Assembly: GCF_014641615.1 (NCBI RefSeq)
Contig: NZ_BMIB01000002.1
Span: forward strand, 496,001-560,000
From: Filimonas zeae
Lineage (GTDB): Bacteria > Bacteroidota > Bacteroidia > Chitinophagales > Chitinophagaceae
Direction: 5' to 3'
Length of the DNA stretch: 64,000 nt
Shown: positions 7,887-15,604 of the stretch, in pieces
How positions within the stretch are numbered: position 1 is the stretch's first letter
Layout of the letters: every line of letters starts with the position of its first letter
Notes under the pieces: generated by a model
Seen by the model: only the letters and a program-made list of their open reading frames with translations
What the model was told of the DNA's origin: nothing
The model's database searches: none
Position numbers and translations under genes: made by a program

Positions 7887-9653
7887 CTACTGACGTTTCA
7901 TTCTGAACTTACCTGTTACTGAATAAGTTTGATTACCATTGGAAGAATCAGCTACTGTTCCGGATATAGTACCCGCCAGATATTTGCTGTTTTCGGTAAT
8001 GGTAGCAGTTAGCACTTTACCTGTTTGAAAAGAACCGCCCTCTCTGTAGAAAGAGAAATAATCGAAAGTTTTAGTGCCCGGTTGCATGGATGCTGCACGT
8101 AAACTACCGGATAATCTGGTATAAGGCGAGGAGCTGTATACCGAAATATCGGCAATTGAATCTGTGTTAGACTTGTATACCCTTGCATACATAGAATCTG
8201 CCGGCGCTGTAAAATTGTATTCCACCCCGTTTACAGAATAGGTAAAAAACTGCTCCAGTGAGGTACCGCATGCCTTCAGCTGACCGGCATTTACTGTAGT
8301 ACCGTTTACAGCCACCTCTTTAGCAGTGCCTTCTGCCAGCGCAACCAGATCGTATGCTACCACACTGGCTGTAGCAGCCGTACTTATACAACGTGGTATA
8401 GCTAACGAAAAGCTGCCATTGGTAACAGTTGCGCGGTTTACAGCGCCATCCAGCGTAATAGTAACGTACCCGTTGGTAATGGGTGCATCGCTGCAGTTAA
8501 CCGCTGTACCGGAAAAGGTAACAATACCACCATTGTAAGTAACTGTTACGTTACCCAGATCGGCTTTGCCGGTAAACGGTCCTATTATTTTTGAGTACAG
8601 CAGGTTACCGCATTTATCCAGCACCTGCATTTTCAGTGTGCGGCCGGCGGGTACTTTACCACCGGTATAGCCATCTGCCCCGGTTAAGCCGGAACCATAA
8701 ATGCTAAGACTGTCGGCTGCACCGGTAGCCTGTAACACCACTTTGGCATTGGGCAGCGGATCGCCCGATTGCGCTTTGATAATAGCTGAAAAGTCTACCA
8801 GTTCAAAAGGCGCATCGCAGTTCCAGTAAGAAAAGTGTGTTACCGTACCTACATAGGTATTGCCTTGTCTGGTAGCCCTCCCCTCTTCTTTCCATAAGCC
8901 CGTCGTTTCATTCAGATACCATAAAGGAATGGTGGCAGGTGCCTGAGCACGTAATCCTGCCGGTATGGCAAAAGTAATGGTGGCAGTTTTACCGGCAGCC
9001 AGTTGTAATTTCTGGCCATTAGCGCCTGTTAACTCCACTGCAATCATGCTGAACGATTGCAGGCCGGTTTCGCGGTTATTACTATCAAGGCCACGCAATG
9101 CACCCGGAATAATATTTTCAAAACCGGCCGCAGTAGGATCAAAGAAAAAAGCGCTGGTAGTAACCGTACCCGTGTAAGCCGCTTTGGTGGCTTCGTTCAT
9201 AACACCTTCAGCCGGAAACGCCACCTTGCCACCACCGGACGGAAGGGTTACTGTGCCGCCTGAAGCAGCGCTGAATGTACCTGCTACTTTTTTTCTTAAC
9301 AGTTGAACAGCTACGTTATTTTCATTACCCGCACCTACCACCAGGGTTTTAACGCCAGTAAAAAAGCTGTCTTTTTCAACCCTTATAGCACCGGCCTTTT
9401 TGTCAATGCTTACATTTTTAATGGTAAAACGTCCATCCACATCCGTGGTAGCAATTCCTGTAGCACCCGCTTTTACTACAGCACCACTTACGGGCATTTT
9501 ACGCTCATCAGTTACACGACCTGAAATAGTAGCCACTCCCGGCTCGGGAGTATAAGGGCCAGGATCGGTAGAAAGGGAGGCTGATTTCTGGCATCCCAGA
9601 TAAAACAGGGTTCCCATACAACATAACGCAACAGAAACGCGCATTAGCTTCAT
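7887..9653 (-). CDS. large surface lipoprotein with carboxypeptidase-regulatory-like N-terminal domain
   Basis: This 588-residue protein has a lipobox LFYLGC (Cys21), followed by a carboxypeptidase-regulatory-like beta-sandwich (VATISGRVTDERKMPVSGAVV, residues about 42-115). The rest is made of beta-rich segments. One middle part (residues about 150-280) has a ZU5/GAIN-like look: KVAFPAEGVMNEATKAAY, IPLWYLNETTGLWKEEGRA and THFSYWNCD. Its last third contains further beta-sandwich repeats. It is probably anchored in the outer membrane and exposed on the surface. Similar proteins are common in Chitinophagaceae, and no enzymatic motif is visible. It is a single-gene unit. Confidence 0.75.
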   Translation of the reverse strand: MKLMRVSVALCCMGTLFYLGCQKSASLSTDPGPYTPEPGVATISGRVTDERKMPVSGAVVKAGATGIATTDVDGRFTIKNVSIDKKAGAIRVEKDSFFTGVKTLVVGAGNENNVAVQLLRKKVAGTFSAASGGTVTLPSGGGKVAFPAEGVMNEATKAAYTGTVTTSAFFFDPTAAGFENIIPGALRGLDSNNRETGLQSFSMIAVELTGANGQKLQLAAGKTATITFAIPAGLRAQAPATIPLWYLNETTGLWKEEGRATRQGNTYVGTVTHFSYWNCDAPFELVDFSAIIKAQSGDPLPNAKVVLQATGAADSLSIYGSGLTGADGYTGGKVPAGRTLKMQVLDKCGNLLYSKIIGPFTGKADLGNVTVTYNGGIVTFSGTAVNCSDAPITNGYVTITLDGAVNRATVTNGSFSLAIPRCISTAATASVVAYDLVALAEGTAKEVAVNGTTVNAGQLKACGTSLEQFFTYSVNGVEYNFTAPADSMYARVYKSNTDSIADISVYSSSPYTRLSGSLRAASMQPGTKTFDYFSFYREGGSFQTGKVLTATITENSKYLAGTISGTVADSSNGNQTYSVTGKFRMKRQ

Positions 9654-9724
9654 ATGAAAGGTTTAATTTAAGAATGTTTAGGATATGGACACCTGTGTTA
9701 ATCAACTACCCTTACGGGAGCCCG

Positions 9725-10204
9725 TTATTTCAGCAGTGCTTCCAGTTCTATTTTAAACTGCGGATCTGTTAGCTGGCGGCCAAAAAACTTACGGTAGCCT
9801 TTGGCTTTATTAATAAACAGGCTGGCAGGTATAGCCCCTTCCCAGGTAGAATCTATTTTAGGGCAAAAGCTATCGGCATTGGTTTCTTCCAGCCATACTA
9901 TCTGTGAGCGGTAATTGTTCTTTTTAGCAAAGGCAGCAATCTTAGCCGGAAAATCTTCTTTAAAATCCAGGCTTACCAGCAACAGCTTCACCGGCTTTTC
10001 ACTGGCGTATACATATTTTTCAAACCAGGGTATTTCATGAATGCAGGGCCCGCACCAGGTAGCCCAGAAATTTACAATAACAGGCACTTCACTTTCTTCC
10101 GCTATCTTCAGTACATCGTCCATTTTTACACGGAGAATCTGCTGTTGCGCCTGGCTGGCCAGCGCCATAGATAAAACCAGTGCTACCAGTAACAGTTGTT
10201 TCAT
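9725..10204 (-). CDS. TlpA-like periplasmic thioredoxin
   Basis: This 159-residue protein has a signal peptide (LALASQAQ, cut near residue 20) and a thioredoxin fold with NFWATWCGPCIHEIPWF (Cys51, Cys54). The cis-Pro loop is GAIPASLFI. TlpA/ResA-type proteins reduce or oxidise thiols in the periplasm, for example during cytochrome c maturation or envelope repair. It is transcribed alone, 71 bp upstream of the lipoprotein gene on the same strand. The two could share a transcript, but nothing proves it. Confidence 0.9.
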   Translation of the reverse strand: MKQLLLVALVLSMALASQAQQQILRVKMDDVLKIAEESEVPVIVNFWATWCGPCIHEIPWFEKYVYASEKPVKLLLVSLDFKEDFPAKIAAFAKKNNYRSQIVWLEETNADSFCPKIDSTWEGAIPASLFINKAKGYRKFFGRQLTDPQFKIELEALLK

Positions 10205-10432
10205 GTGATAAAGATAAAAGATATATCTTCGCCCTTCTTTATGCGACCCGACTATCCCAGTAAATTATTTACCGATCAGCGCAATACTTATACCGCGCTT
10301 ATAGCCGCACTGGCTATGGATTCTCTGTAATTCACACTTACTTTTTTCCATTTTACATACCGGTTGCCTGCATTTGAATAGCTTTTTCCAGGAGGAATAA
10401 GCACGCTTTATATCATTTGATTAATCCAATAT

Positions 10433-11626
10433 ATGCAGGCATCTGTTTCCCGATCCACTATCTTATTAATGGCTGTTACCGCAGGCATATGCGTAGCCAA
10501 TATTTACTACAATCAGCCCCTGCTGAAAGCAATGGCCCTTACCTTTCAAACCACCGAAAAGCAAATAGGTTTTTCTGCTGTTCTTACACAGGTGGGTTAT
10601 GGGCTTGGCCTGTTTTTTCTGGTACCGCTGGGCGATAAAATGGACAAGAAAAAACTGATACTGCTGCTGCAGGGCGCGCTGGTGGTATTACTTACCGGCA
10701 TAGCTTTCAGCCCCTCTTTACCGCTGTTATATATGTGCAGCGCATTGCTGGGGTTACTGGGGGTAGCCGCCCAGGTAATACTGCCCATGGCAGCAGGGTT
10801 AGATCCTGTAAACCGTGGCCGTAACGTGGGCATTGTGTTTACGGGTGTTATTTCGGGCGTATTGCTGGCCCGGGTATTCAGTGGTTTTATTGCCCAATGG
10901 TTCAGCTGGCGTTTTGTATATGGTATGGCGGCCGTAATGGTTTCCGGCGTAATGCTAATAACACGCTACCGCTTTCCCAGTGTGCAGCCTGCCTTTCAGG
11001 GTAGCTATGCCAGCCTTATCCGCTCTACCGCTTACCAGTTAAAACGCTTTACCATGTTACAACGTACGGCGCTGCTGGGTGCGCTTACCTTTGGTATGTT
11101 CTGCAGTTTCTGGACAACGCTTACCTTTCACCTGAGTAACGCTCCTTTTCATTACCGCCCCGATACCATTGGATTGTTTGGTTTGCTGGCCGTGGGTGGT
11201 GCGCTGCTGGCGCCGGTATTTGGTAAACTGGCAGATAAAAGAAACCCTGCCCTGTCGCAAGCCTGCGCACTGGGCCTGATGATACTGAGCATTATAGCCA
11301 TGAAACTACTGCCTTACTCTGTGGCTTCTCTGGCAGTATCGGTAGTAGTGCTGGACATTGGCGTACAGGCCATGATGGTAACCAATGCTACTTCTATTTA
11401 TACACTGGATGCTTCTTCTCACAGCCGTATTAACACGGCATACATGACCATCTATTTTATGGGTGGTGCTGTTGGCACCTTCTCAGGTCTGCAGTGCTGG
11501 CAACTGGGCGGATGGTCAATGGTAACCTGGCAGTTACTGGCCTGGTGCGTAATAGCCTTGTTCGTGGTAGTTACCGGTGTGGCCAAAGAAAAAAAATGGT
11601 CTTTATCCTCTATACAATCCCGGTAA
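10433..11626 (+). CDS. MFS transporter (drug/metabolite efflux type)
   Basis: This 397-residue protein has about twelve membrane helices. It carries the MFS motif A in the loop after helix 2 (PLGDKMDKKKLI), and a related motif after helix 8 (GKLADKRNP). The N-terminal IYYNQPLLKAMA is typical of the YbcL/YttB-like group of predicted efflux permeases. The substrate cannot be told from sequence. The 228 bp upstream contain no clear promoter; the gene converges on trmH through a shared terminator. Confidence 0.88.
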   Translation: MQASVSRSTILLMAVTAGICVANIYYNQPLLKAMALTFQTTEKQIGFSAVLTQVGYGLGLFFLVPLGDKMDKKKLILLLQGALVVLLTGIAFSPSLPLLYMCSALLGLLGVAAQVILPMAAGLDPVNRGRNVGIVFTGVISGVLLARVFSGFIAQWFSWRFVYGMAAVMVSGVMLITRYRFPSVQPAFQGSYASLIRSTAYQLKRFTMLQRTALLGALTFGMFCSFWTTLTFHLSNAPFHYRPDTIGLFGLLAVGGALLAPVFGKLADKRNPALSQACALGLMILSIIAMKLLPYSVASLAVSVVVLDIGVQAMMVTNATSIYTLDASSHSRINTAYMTIYFMGGAVGTFSGLQCWQLGGWSMVTWQLLAWCVIALFVVVTGVAKEKKWSLSSIQSR

Positions 11627-11654
11627 TTATCCCGGTTTATATAAGTTCGTAAAA

Positions 11655-11692
11655 ACACAAAAGCGTCTCAGAAAACCGGGACGCTTTTGTGT
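11655..11692. terminator. bidirectional terminator between MFS gene and trmH
   Basis: A 13-bp perfect stem (ACACAAAAGCGTC with GACGCTTTTGTGT) and a 12-nt loop lie between two convergent genes. The A and T stretches in the stem give U tracts in both directions. Confidence 0.85.
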
Positions 11693-11723
11693 TATACAAC
11701 AATTTGCTTATTCAAAAGCTATC

Positions 11724-12335
11724 TTATTCCTCCACATCCCAGTTAGCCGTTTCGTAGCCCTCTGTCCAGCTTTCCCACACCGCATTCATCCGGGCGGGTT
11801 CCAGCGCAGCCTGGTCGTAATGCCCCGCCGCCTTTTTCTGCCGGAATGCCTCATAAATACATACGGCACAGGCTACGGAAATATTCAGGCTTTGCAGCAT
11901 GCCCACCTGGGGAATGTTAATGTTACCATCGGCCAGCGCACACATTTCGGCGCTTACCCCTCTCCGCTCGTTTCCAAATACCAGGGCGGTGCTTTGCGTA
12001 AAATCTACCTCATAAATCTCTACGGAGTTATCGGCCAGGCTGGTGGTGAGCAGGCGGTTATATTTACTTCGTAAAACTTTCACACAAGCTTCCAGGTTAT
12101 CAAAATGGTGCAGATTTACCCATTTATCGGCGCTGCGGGCGCTTACAAACGAGTATTTTTCGGGCCGGGGGCCTTGATTTGTAATGATATAGATATCCTG
12201 TATGCCAACCGCATCGCAGCTACGCATTACGGCCGTTACGTTCCGGGGGTCTTCCACATTTTCCAGTACTACTGCTAAATCCGGCTGGCGCTTATTTAAC
12301 GCGTTTAGCAGCTTTCCTCTCCTTTCAGGGGTCAT
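11724..12335 (-). CDS. trmH: tRNA (guanosine-18-2'-O)-methyltransferase TrmH (SpoU family)
   Basis: This 203-residue SPOUT methyltransferase carries the three family motifs: motif 1 NVTAVMRSCDAVGIQDIYII, motif 2 ALVFGNERRGVSAE, and motif 3 IPQVGMLQSLNISVACAVCIYEA, which form the trefoil-knot SAM site. The start MTPERRGKLLNALNKRQPDLAVVLE resembles the N-terminus of E. coli TrmH, which methylates the ribose of G18 in tRNA. That makes TrmH more likely than the rRNA methyltransferase RlmB, which has an extra N-terminal domain. It is divergent from trxA. Confidence 0.88.
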   Translation of the reverse strand: MTPERRGKLLNALNKRQPDLAVVLENVEDPRNVTAVMRSCDAVGIQDIYIITNQGPRPEKYSFVSARSADKWVNLHHFDNLEACVKVLRSKYNRLLTTSLADNSVEIYEVDFTQSTALVFGNERRGVSAEMCALADGNINIPQVGMLQSLNISVACAVCIYEAFRQKKAAGHYDQAALEPARMNAVWESWTEGYETANWDVEE

Positions 12336-12463
12336 ATTGCGTAATTCAGCCGCAAAAATAGGGGTTTGACTGACAGTTTTTCGTCTGTTTCTGCCTCAAT
12401 GGCACAACGCCATTATCTACACCCGGTGGAAAAGTCAAAAGCGCAGCCAATTGATTTTGGATG

Positions 12464-12471
12464 TAAATTTG
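12464..12471 (+). promoter_or_regulatory. candidate -7 element (TAAATTTG) for trxA
   Basis: The octamer fits the Bacteroidota TAnnTTTG -7 consensus and lies 42 bp before the trxA start. I see no well-placed -33 TTG, so support is partial. Confidence 0.4.
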
Positions 12472-12513
12472 ACAATTCGATTGTATAGAAATAAACATTA
12501 AAACACGATTAAT

Positions 12514-12831
12514 ATGGCTTTAGAACTGACAGACGCAAACTTCCAGTCAACGGTACTGGATAGCGACAAACTCACAGTAGTGGATTTCTGGGCGGAGTGG
12601 TGTGGACCTTGCCGTGCTATAGGACCAGTTATCGAAGAATTAGCTAAAGAATACGACGGTAAAGTAAACATAGGTAAAGTAAACGTAGATAATAACCCTA
12701 ACGTTAGTGTTAACTACGGTATTACTTCTATTCCTGCTATCCTGTTTATTAAAGGTGGCCAGGTGGTAGACAAGCAGATTGGTGCGGTACCTAAATCTGT
12801 ATTAGACAAAAAAATACAGGCTCACCTGTAA
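12514..12831 (+). CDS. trxA: thioredoxin 1
   Basis: This 105-residue single-domain cytoplasmic thioredoxin has the classical active site DFWAEWCGPCRAIGP (Cys30, Cys33) and a cis-Pro loop GITSIPAILFIKGG. It has no signal peptide. It reduces disulfides of ribonucleotide reductase, peroxiredoxins and other proteins and is itself reduced by thioredoxin reductase, which is not in this window. It has its own candidate promoter and a strong terminator, so it is a single-gene unit. Confidence 0.96.
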   Translation: MALELTDANFQSTVLDSDKLTVVDFWAEWCGPCRAIGPVIEELAKEYDGKVNIGKVNVDNNPNVSVNYGITSIPAILFIKGGQVVDKQIGAVPKSVLDKKIQAHL

Positions 12832-12850
12832 TCATATTTATGATGGGTTA

Positions 12851-12882
12851 AAGCCCCCTGCCATTTGGCGGAGGGCTTTTTT
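12851..12882. terminator. terminator between trxA and the formate/nitrite channel gene
   Basis: A GC-rich hairpin (AAGCCCCCTGCC pairing with GGCGGAGGGCTT, one mismatch) is followed by a T run on the plus strand and preceded by an A run. It ends trxA and may also end the minus-strand nitrite operon. Confidence 0.8.
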
Positions 12883-12897
12883 GTTTATAAAACCCTA

Positions 12898-13719
12898 TTA
12901 AGCAGCAGCGTCGTGTACGGCAGTCAAACTGCCCGTTTTTTTACCGTGCGTGAGGTAAAGGGCCAGGCCGGTAAACACCACCCCTCCTACAATGTTACCC
13001 AGCGTAACAGGCAACTGATTCCAGAGCCACCAATGCGTTACAGATACTTTTGCCCCCAGTAACATACCGGCAGGAATTACAAACATATTTACCACCGCAT
13101 GCTCAAACCCCTGTGCAAAAAAGATGAACACCGGCAGCCAGGCCGCCAGAATTTTGCCTAGGGTGGAGGTGGATGTGAGCGACATTACCACACCCATTGT
13201 TACCATCCAGTTACACAGAATGCCCTTTACAAAAGCAGTGAATATTCCCGCCCCGCCATATTGGGCATACCCGGTTGTTTTAGCTTCTGCCAGCTTTACA
13301 ATGGCTGCAGTTACTGCATTGCCGCCGCTATGCCCGGTACTGGTAGCAGACACCCAGAATAAACCGGCATATAATATACCACCCAGCAGATTGGCCATAT
13401 ACACCAGTGCCAGGTTTTTCAGCATCTTCTTCAGCGTAATGCGGCCATCGAAGTAAGCAGCAGGCAATACCGCAAAACTGCCCGTAACCAGCTCAAAGCC
13501 CATTAGCACCACTATTACAAAACAGGCCGGAAAAATGGCCGCCCCTACTATACCCATTCCCGTTTGGGTGGTAGCGGTTACTGCCAGGGTGGTACCAAAA
13601 CCCAGAATGGCGCCGGACAATATTCCACGTATCCATAAATCGGAAGCCGACAGCCTTGTCTTATCTACGCCCGACTGTATAAGCATTCCTACTACTTCTG
13701 AAGGTTTTTTGTAATCCAT
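12898..13719 (-). CDS. formate/nitrite transporter family channel (FocA/NirC), probably nitrite uptake
   Basis: This 273-residue inner-membrane protein has six predicted helices and the FNT signatures ILSGAILGFGTTLAV, VYMANLLGGILYAGLF, GILCNWMVTMGV and FEHAVVNMFVIPAGML. FNT channels are pentamers that pass formate, nitrite or hydrosulfide. The location downstream of nirB-nirD and a porin makes nitrite the likely substrate, so NirC-like is the best functional reading. This is inferred from context and not readable from the sequence itself. It starts 15 bp after the porin gene and is probably the last gene of the nirB operon. Confidence 0.9.
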   Translation of the reverse strand: MDYKKPSEVVGMLIQSGVDKTRLSASDLWIRGILSGAILGFGTTLAVTATTQTGMGIVGAAIFPACFVIVVLMGFELVTGSFAVLPAAYFDGRITLKKMLKNLALVYMANLLGGILYAGLFWVSATSTGHSGGNAVTAAIVKLAEAKTTGYAQYGGAGIFTAFVKGILCNWMVTMGVVMSLTSTSTLGKILAAWLPVFIFFAQGFEHAVVNMFVIPAGMLLGAKVSVTHWWLWNQLPVTLGNIVGGVVFTGLALYLTHGKKTGSLTAVHDAAA

Positions 13720-13734
13720 GGTTATCCGTTTTAA

Positions 13735-15102
13735 TTATTTGAAAAGAAAGGCAGGTTTAATATTCACCATCAGGTAGGCCCAGTCAGCCCCGCCTTTGGC
13801 ATTGGTTATATTTTTTGCAGCCGCCAGTGTGCTGGTGGTAAAAAAGTGACTATACCCGGCCTCAATACCAATCTGCGGCGTAATAGTATAGTTGTATATC
13901 ACATCCAGCTCCTGCCCAAAGTTTTTGTTGCTAGCACCCGGCTTGGTGGGGTCAGCTACTGCTGCCACGCTGTTGAACTGGTGTACATCTAATCCTAATA
14001 CACCACGGGCACTGGCTTTCCATTTCAGTTTCAGAAAATAATCCTGCAGGCCGGTATTGCCAAAGCCATTGACTGCATAGAAATAATCCATAAATCCCCA
14101 GAACTTATGCGGCGTACCATATAAGGGATCAAAAGCTTTGCTATTACCAGAACCGCTAACACCGCCCGATGTATAATCGAAGCCCGCTGTCAGTGACAGC
14201 TTTTTGCTAAACTGCCAGGCTGCCGCCAGATTAACCATACCGGCACGCAATGTTTGCCCGGCATTGGTTTTACCCAGCTGATAATAGGCTGCCGCAGTTA
14301 CATTCAGCTGCTGAAAGCTGTTATTGAAATAAAAGCCGGTGGTAACACGATTCCACACACCCTTATCGTAAGTTTTGGTAATAACCGTGCCGGTAGTATC
14401 GTAATGAAATTTGTTAAACTGATCGGCCAGCAGCAACCATGAAGCGCTTCCGTTGGCCCATTGCCTGCCTGCGTATAAAAACTGCAGGCTTTTATAAATA
14501 GCACCTCCGTTGGTGTTACCCGCGTTATTGCCCGCCGGTGTATTGTTGTATACCGTGCCCGCAGCATTTTCCTTATTCTGGTTAAAGGCAACACCTGCGT
14601 GCAGCTTCCAGGCAGCCGATTCATATTTCAGCAAAGCAGCGTCGTGCCTTCTTGCCTGCTGCAGCCAATCCAGGTTGCCCAGCAAACGCTGATCATCATA
14701 CACCAGTTCCTGTCTTCCTATTTTCAGGGTAAGGGCGCTGGTTTTAATAATAGTATCTGTTAACTGTATTTCTGCCCAGGCTTCGTGCAGCATCAACCCG
14801 TTATTGTCGGCGGTAGTAGTGCGGTTAATAGTTGAGGCATCCTGCCCCCACACCCTGGCATCCTGCACGGTAAGCCCCAGCTTAAGCCGGTAGGCGTTGT
14901 ACAAAAGCCCCAGGCGGGTGCGCTGCGAAGTAAAAAAAGCGGCATCAGCCCCTTTGGCCAGCGGCGCTCCCTGCCCGTTTCTGAACTCGGTTCGTGTTCT
15001 CAGCTGTGCATTTACCTGTAATTGCGCCCGCGCGGGTGCGCACAGGTAAAGCCCCGGCAATACGCAAAGTATTGCCCGCAGTAGTTTGGTTTTACTGTAC
15101 AT
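13735..15102 (-). CDS. alginate-export-family outer membrane beta-barrel, probable nitrate/nitrite porin
   Basis: This 455-residue protein has a signal peptide (cut near APARAQL) and alternating beta strands through to a C-terminal aromatic-rich strand (DWAYLMVNIKPAFLFK). It matches the alginate_exp barrel family: QVNAQLRTRTEFRNGQG at the start, LKIGRQELVYDDQRLLGNLDWLQQARRHDAALLKY in the first third. The family name comes from AlgE, but no alginate genes are nearby. The position between nirD and the FNT channel suggests it lets nitrate or nitrite across the outer membrane. A hairpin separates it from nirD, so it may be made at a lower level than NirBD. Confidence 0.82.
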   Translation of the reverse strand: MYSKTKLLRAILCVLPGLYLCAPARAQLQVNAQLRTRTEFRNGQGAPLAKGADAAFFTSQRTRLGLLYNAYRLKLGLTVQDARVWGQDASTINRTTTADNNGLMLHEAWAEIQLTDTIIKTSALTLKIGRQELVYDDQRLLGNLDWLQQARRHDAALLKYESAAWKLHAGVAFNQNKENAAGTVYNNTPAGNNAGNTNGGAIYKSLQFLYAGRQWANGSASWLLLADQFNKFHYDTTGTVITKTYDKGVWNRVTTGFYFNNSFQQLNVTAAAYYQLGKTNAGQTLRAGMVNLAAAWQFSKKLSLTAGFDYTSGGVSGSGNSKAFDPLYGTPHKFWGFMDYFYAVNGFGNTGLQDYFLKLKWKASARGVLGLDVHQFNSVAAVADPTKPGASNKNFGQELDVIYNYTITPQIGIEAGYSHFFTTSTLAAAKNITNAKGGADWAYLMVNIKPAFLFK

Positions 15103-15140
15103 TTGATCGGGTTTAAATGAGTAACGCTTGTTTGCAACCT

Positions 15141-15175
15141 AAAAGCCCGGACAGGCTGCCACCTGCCGGGCTTTA
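15141..15175 (-). terminator. hairpin between nirD and the porin gene (partial terminator or attenuator)
   Basis: A perfect AAAGCCCGG/CCGGGCTTT stem, continued by CAGG/CCTG after a bulged A, lies 4 bp after the nirD stop and 38 bp before the porin start. The T run on the minus strand is only four bases, so it may reduce rather than stop transcription into the porin gene. Confidence 0.6.
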
Positions 15176-15178
15176 CTT

Positions 15179-15562
15179 TTACGCCAGTACTTCCGATAAT
15201 GCCTCGTCGTCGCTAATGCCTATATATACATGATTGCCTTCCACTTTTACGGGATACACTTTTAAACTGCACGTATCATCGCCACTGAGGCAACGCCCGT
15301 CTTCCAGCGAAAAAGTTTTTTTATGAAACGGGCAGGCCACCTTCGGCTCCCCACCCTGCGAGCCAATCATACCACGGCTTATGGCCATCTGCTGCCGGTG
15401 CGGACAAAGGTTTTGTGTAGCATACCATTCGCCCCTGCGCGAAAAATTGAATAAAGCAATCTGATCTTCCTGATATTTTACACATACACCACCATTTTCA
15501 GGCACATCGGCCGTAGTGCATGCCATAAACCAGGTAATTTGCTGTGTGCTGTTAACAGACAT
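15179..15562 (-). CDS. nirD: nitrite reductase [NAD(P)H] small subunit NirD
   Basis: This 127-residue Rieske-fold protein is the small subunit of assimilatory siroheme nitrite reductase. Many NirD proteins have lost the cluster ligands, but here both pairs are present: Cys53-x-His55 in NLCPHRQQ and Cys77-x2-His80 in VACPFHKKTF. It may therefore hold a [2Fe-2S] centre. It lies 42 bp after nirB on the same strand. It works with NirB to reduce nitrite to ammonium in the cytoplasm. Confidence 0.92.
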   Translation of the reverse strand: MSVNSTQQITWFMACTTADVPENGGVCVKYQEDQIALFNFSRRGEWYATQNLCPHRQQMAISRGMIGSQGGEPKVACPFHKKTFSLEDGRCLSGDDTCSLKVYPVKVEGNHVYIGISDDEALSEVLA

Positions 15563-15604
15563 GAGTAATAATTTAAGCGTAGGTAAATAAGTAGTAACAA
15601 TGGT

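Noticed and set aside
10241..10330. 29-codon frame (MRPDYPSKLFTDQR...) upstream of the MFS gene
   Set aside because: It starts with ATG and ends with TAA, but there is no homology I recognise and no promoter match. It could be a leader peptide or a gene remnant, but it is too short to support.
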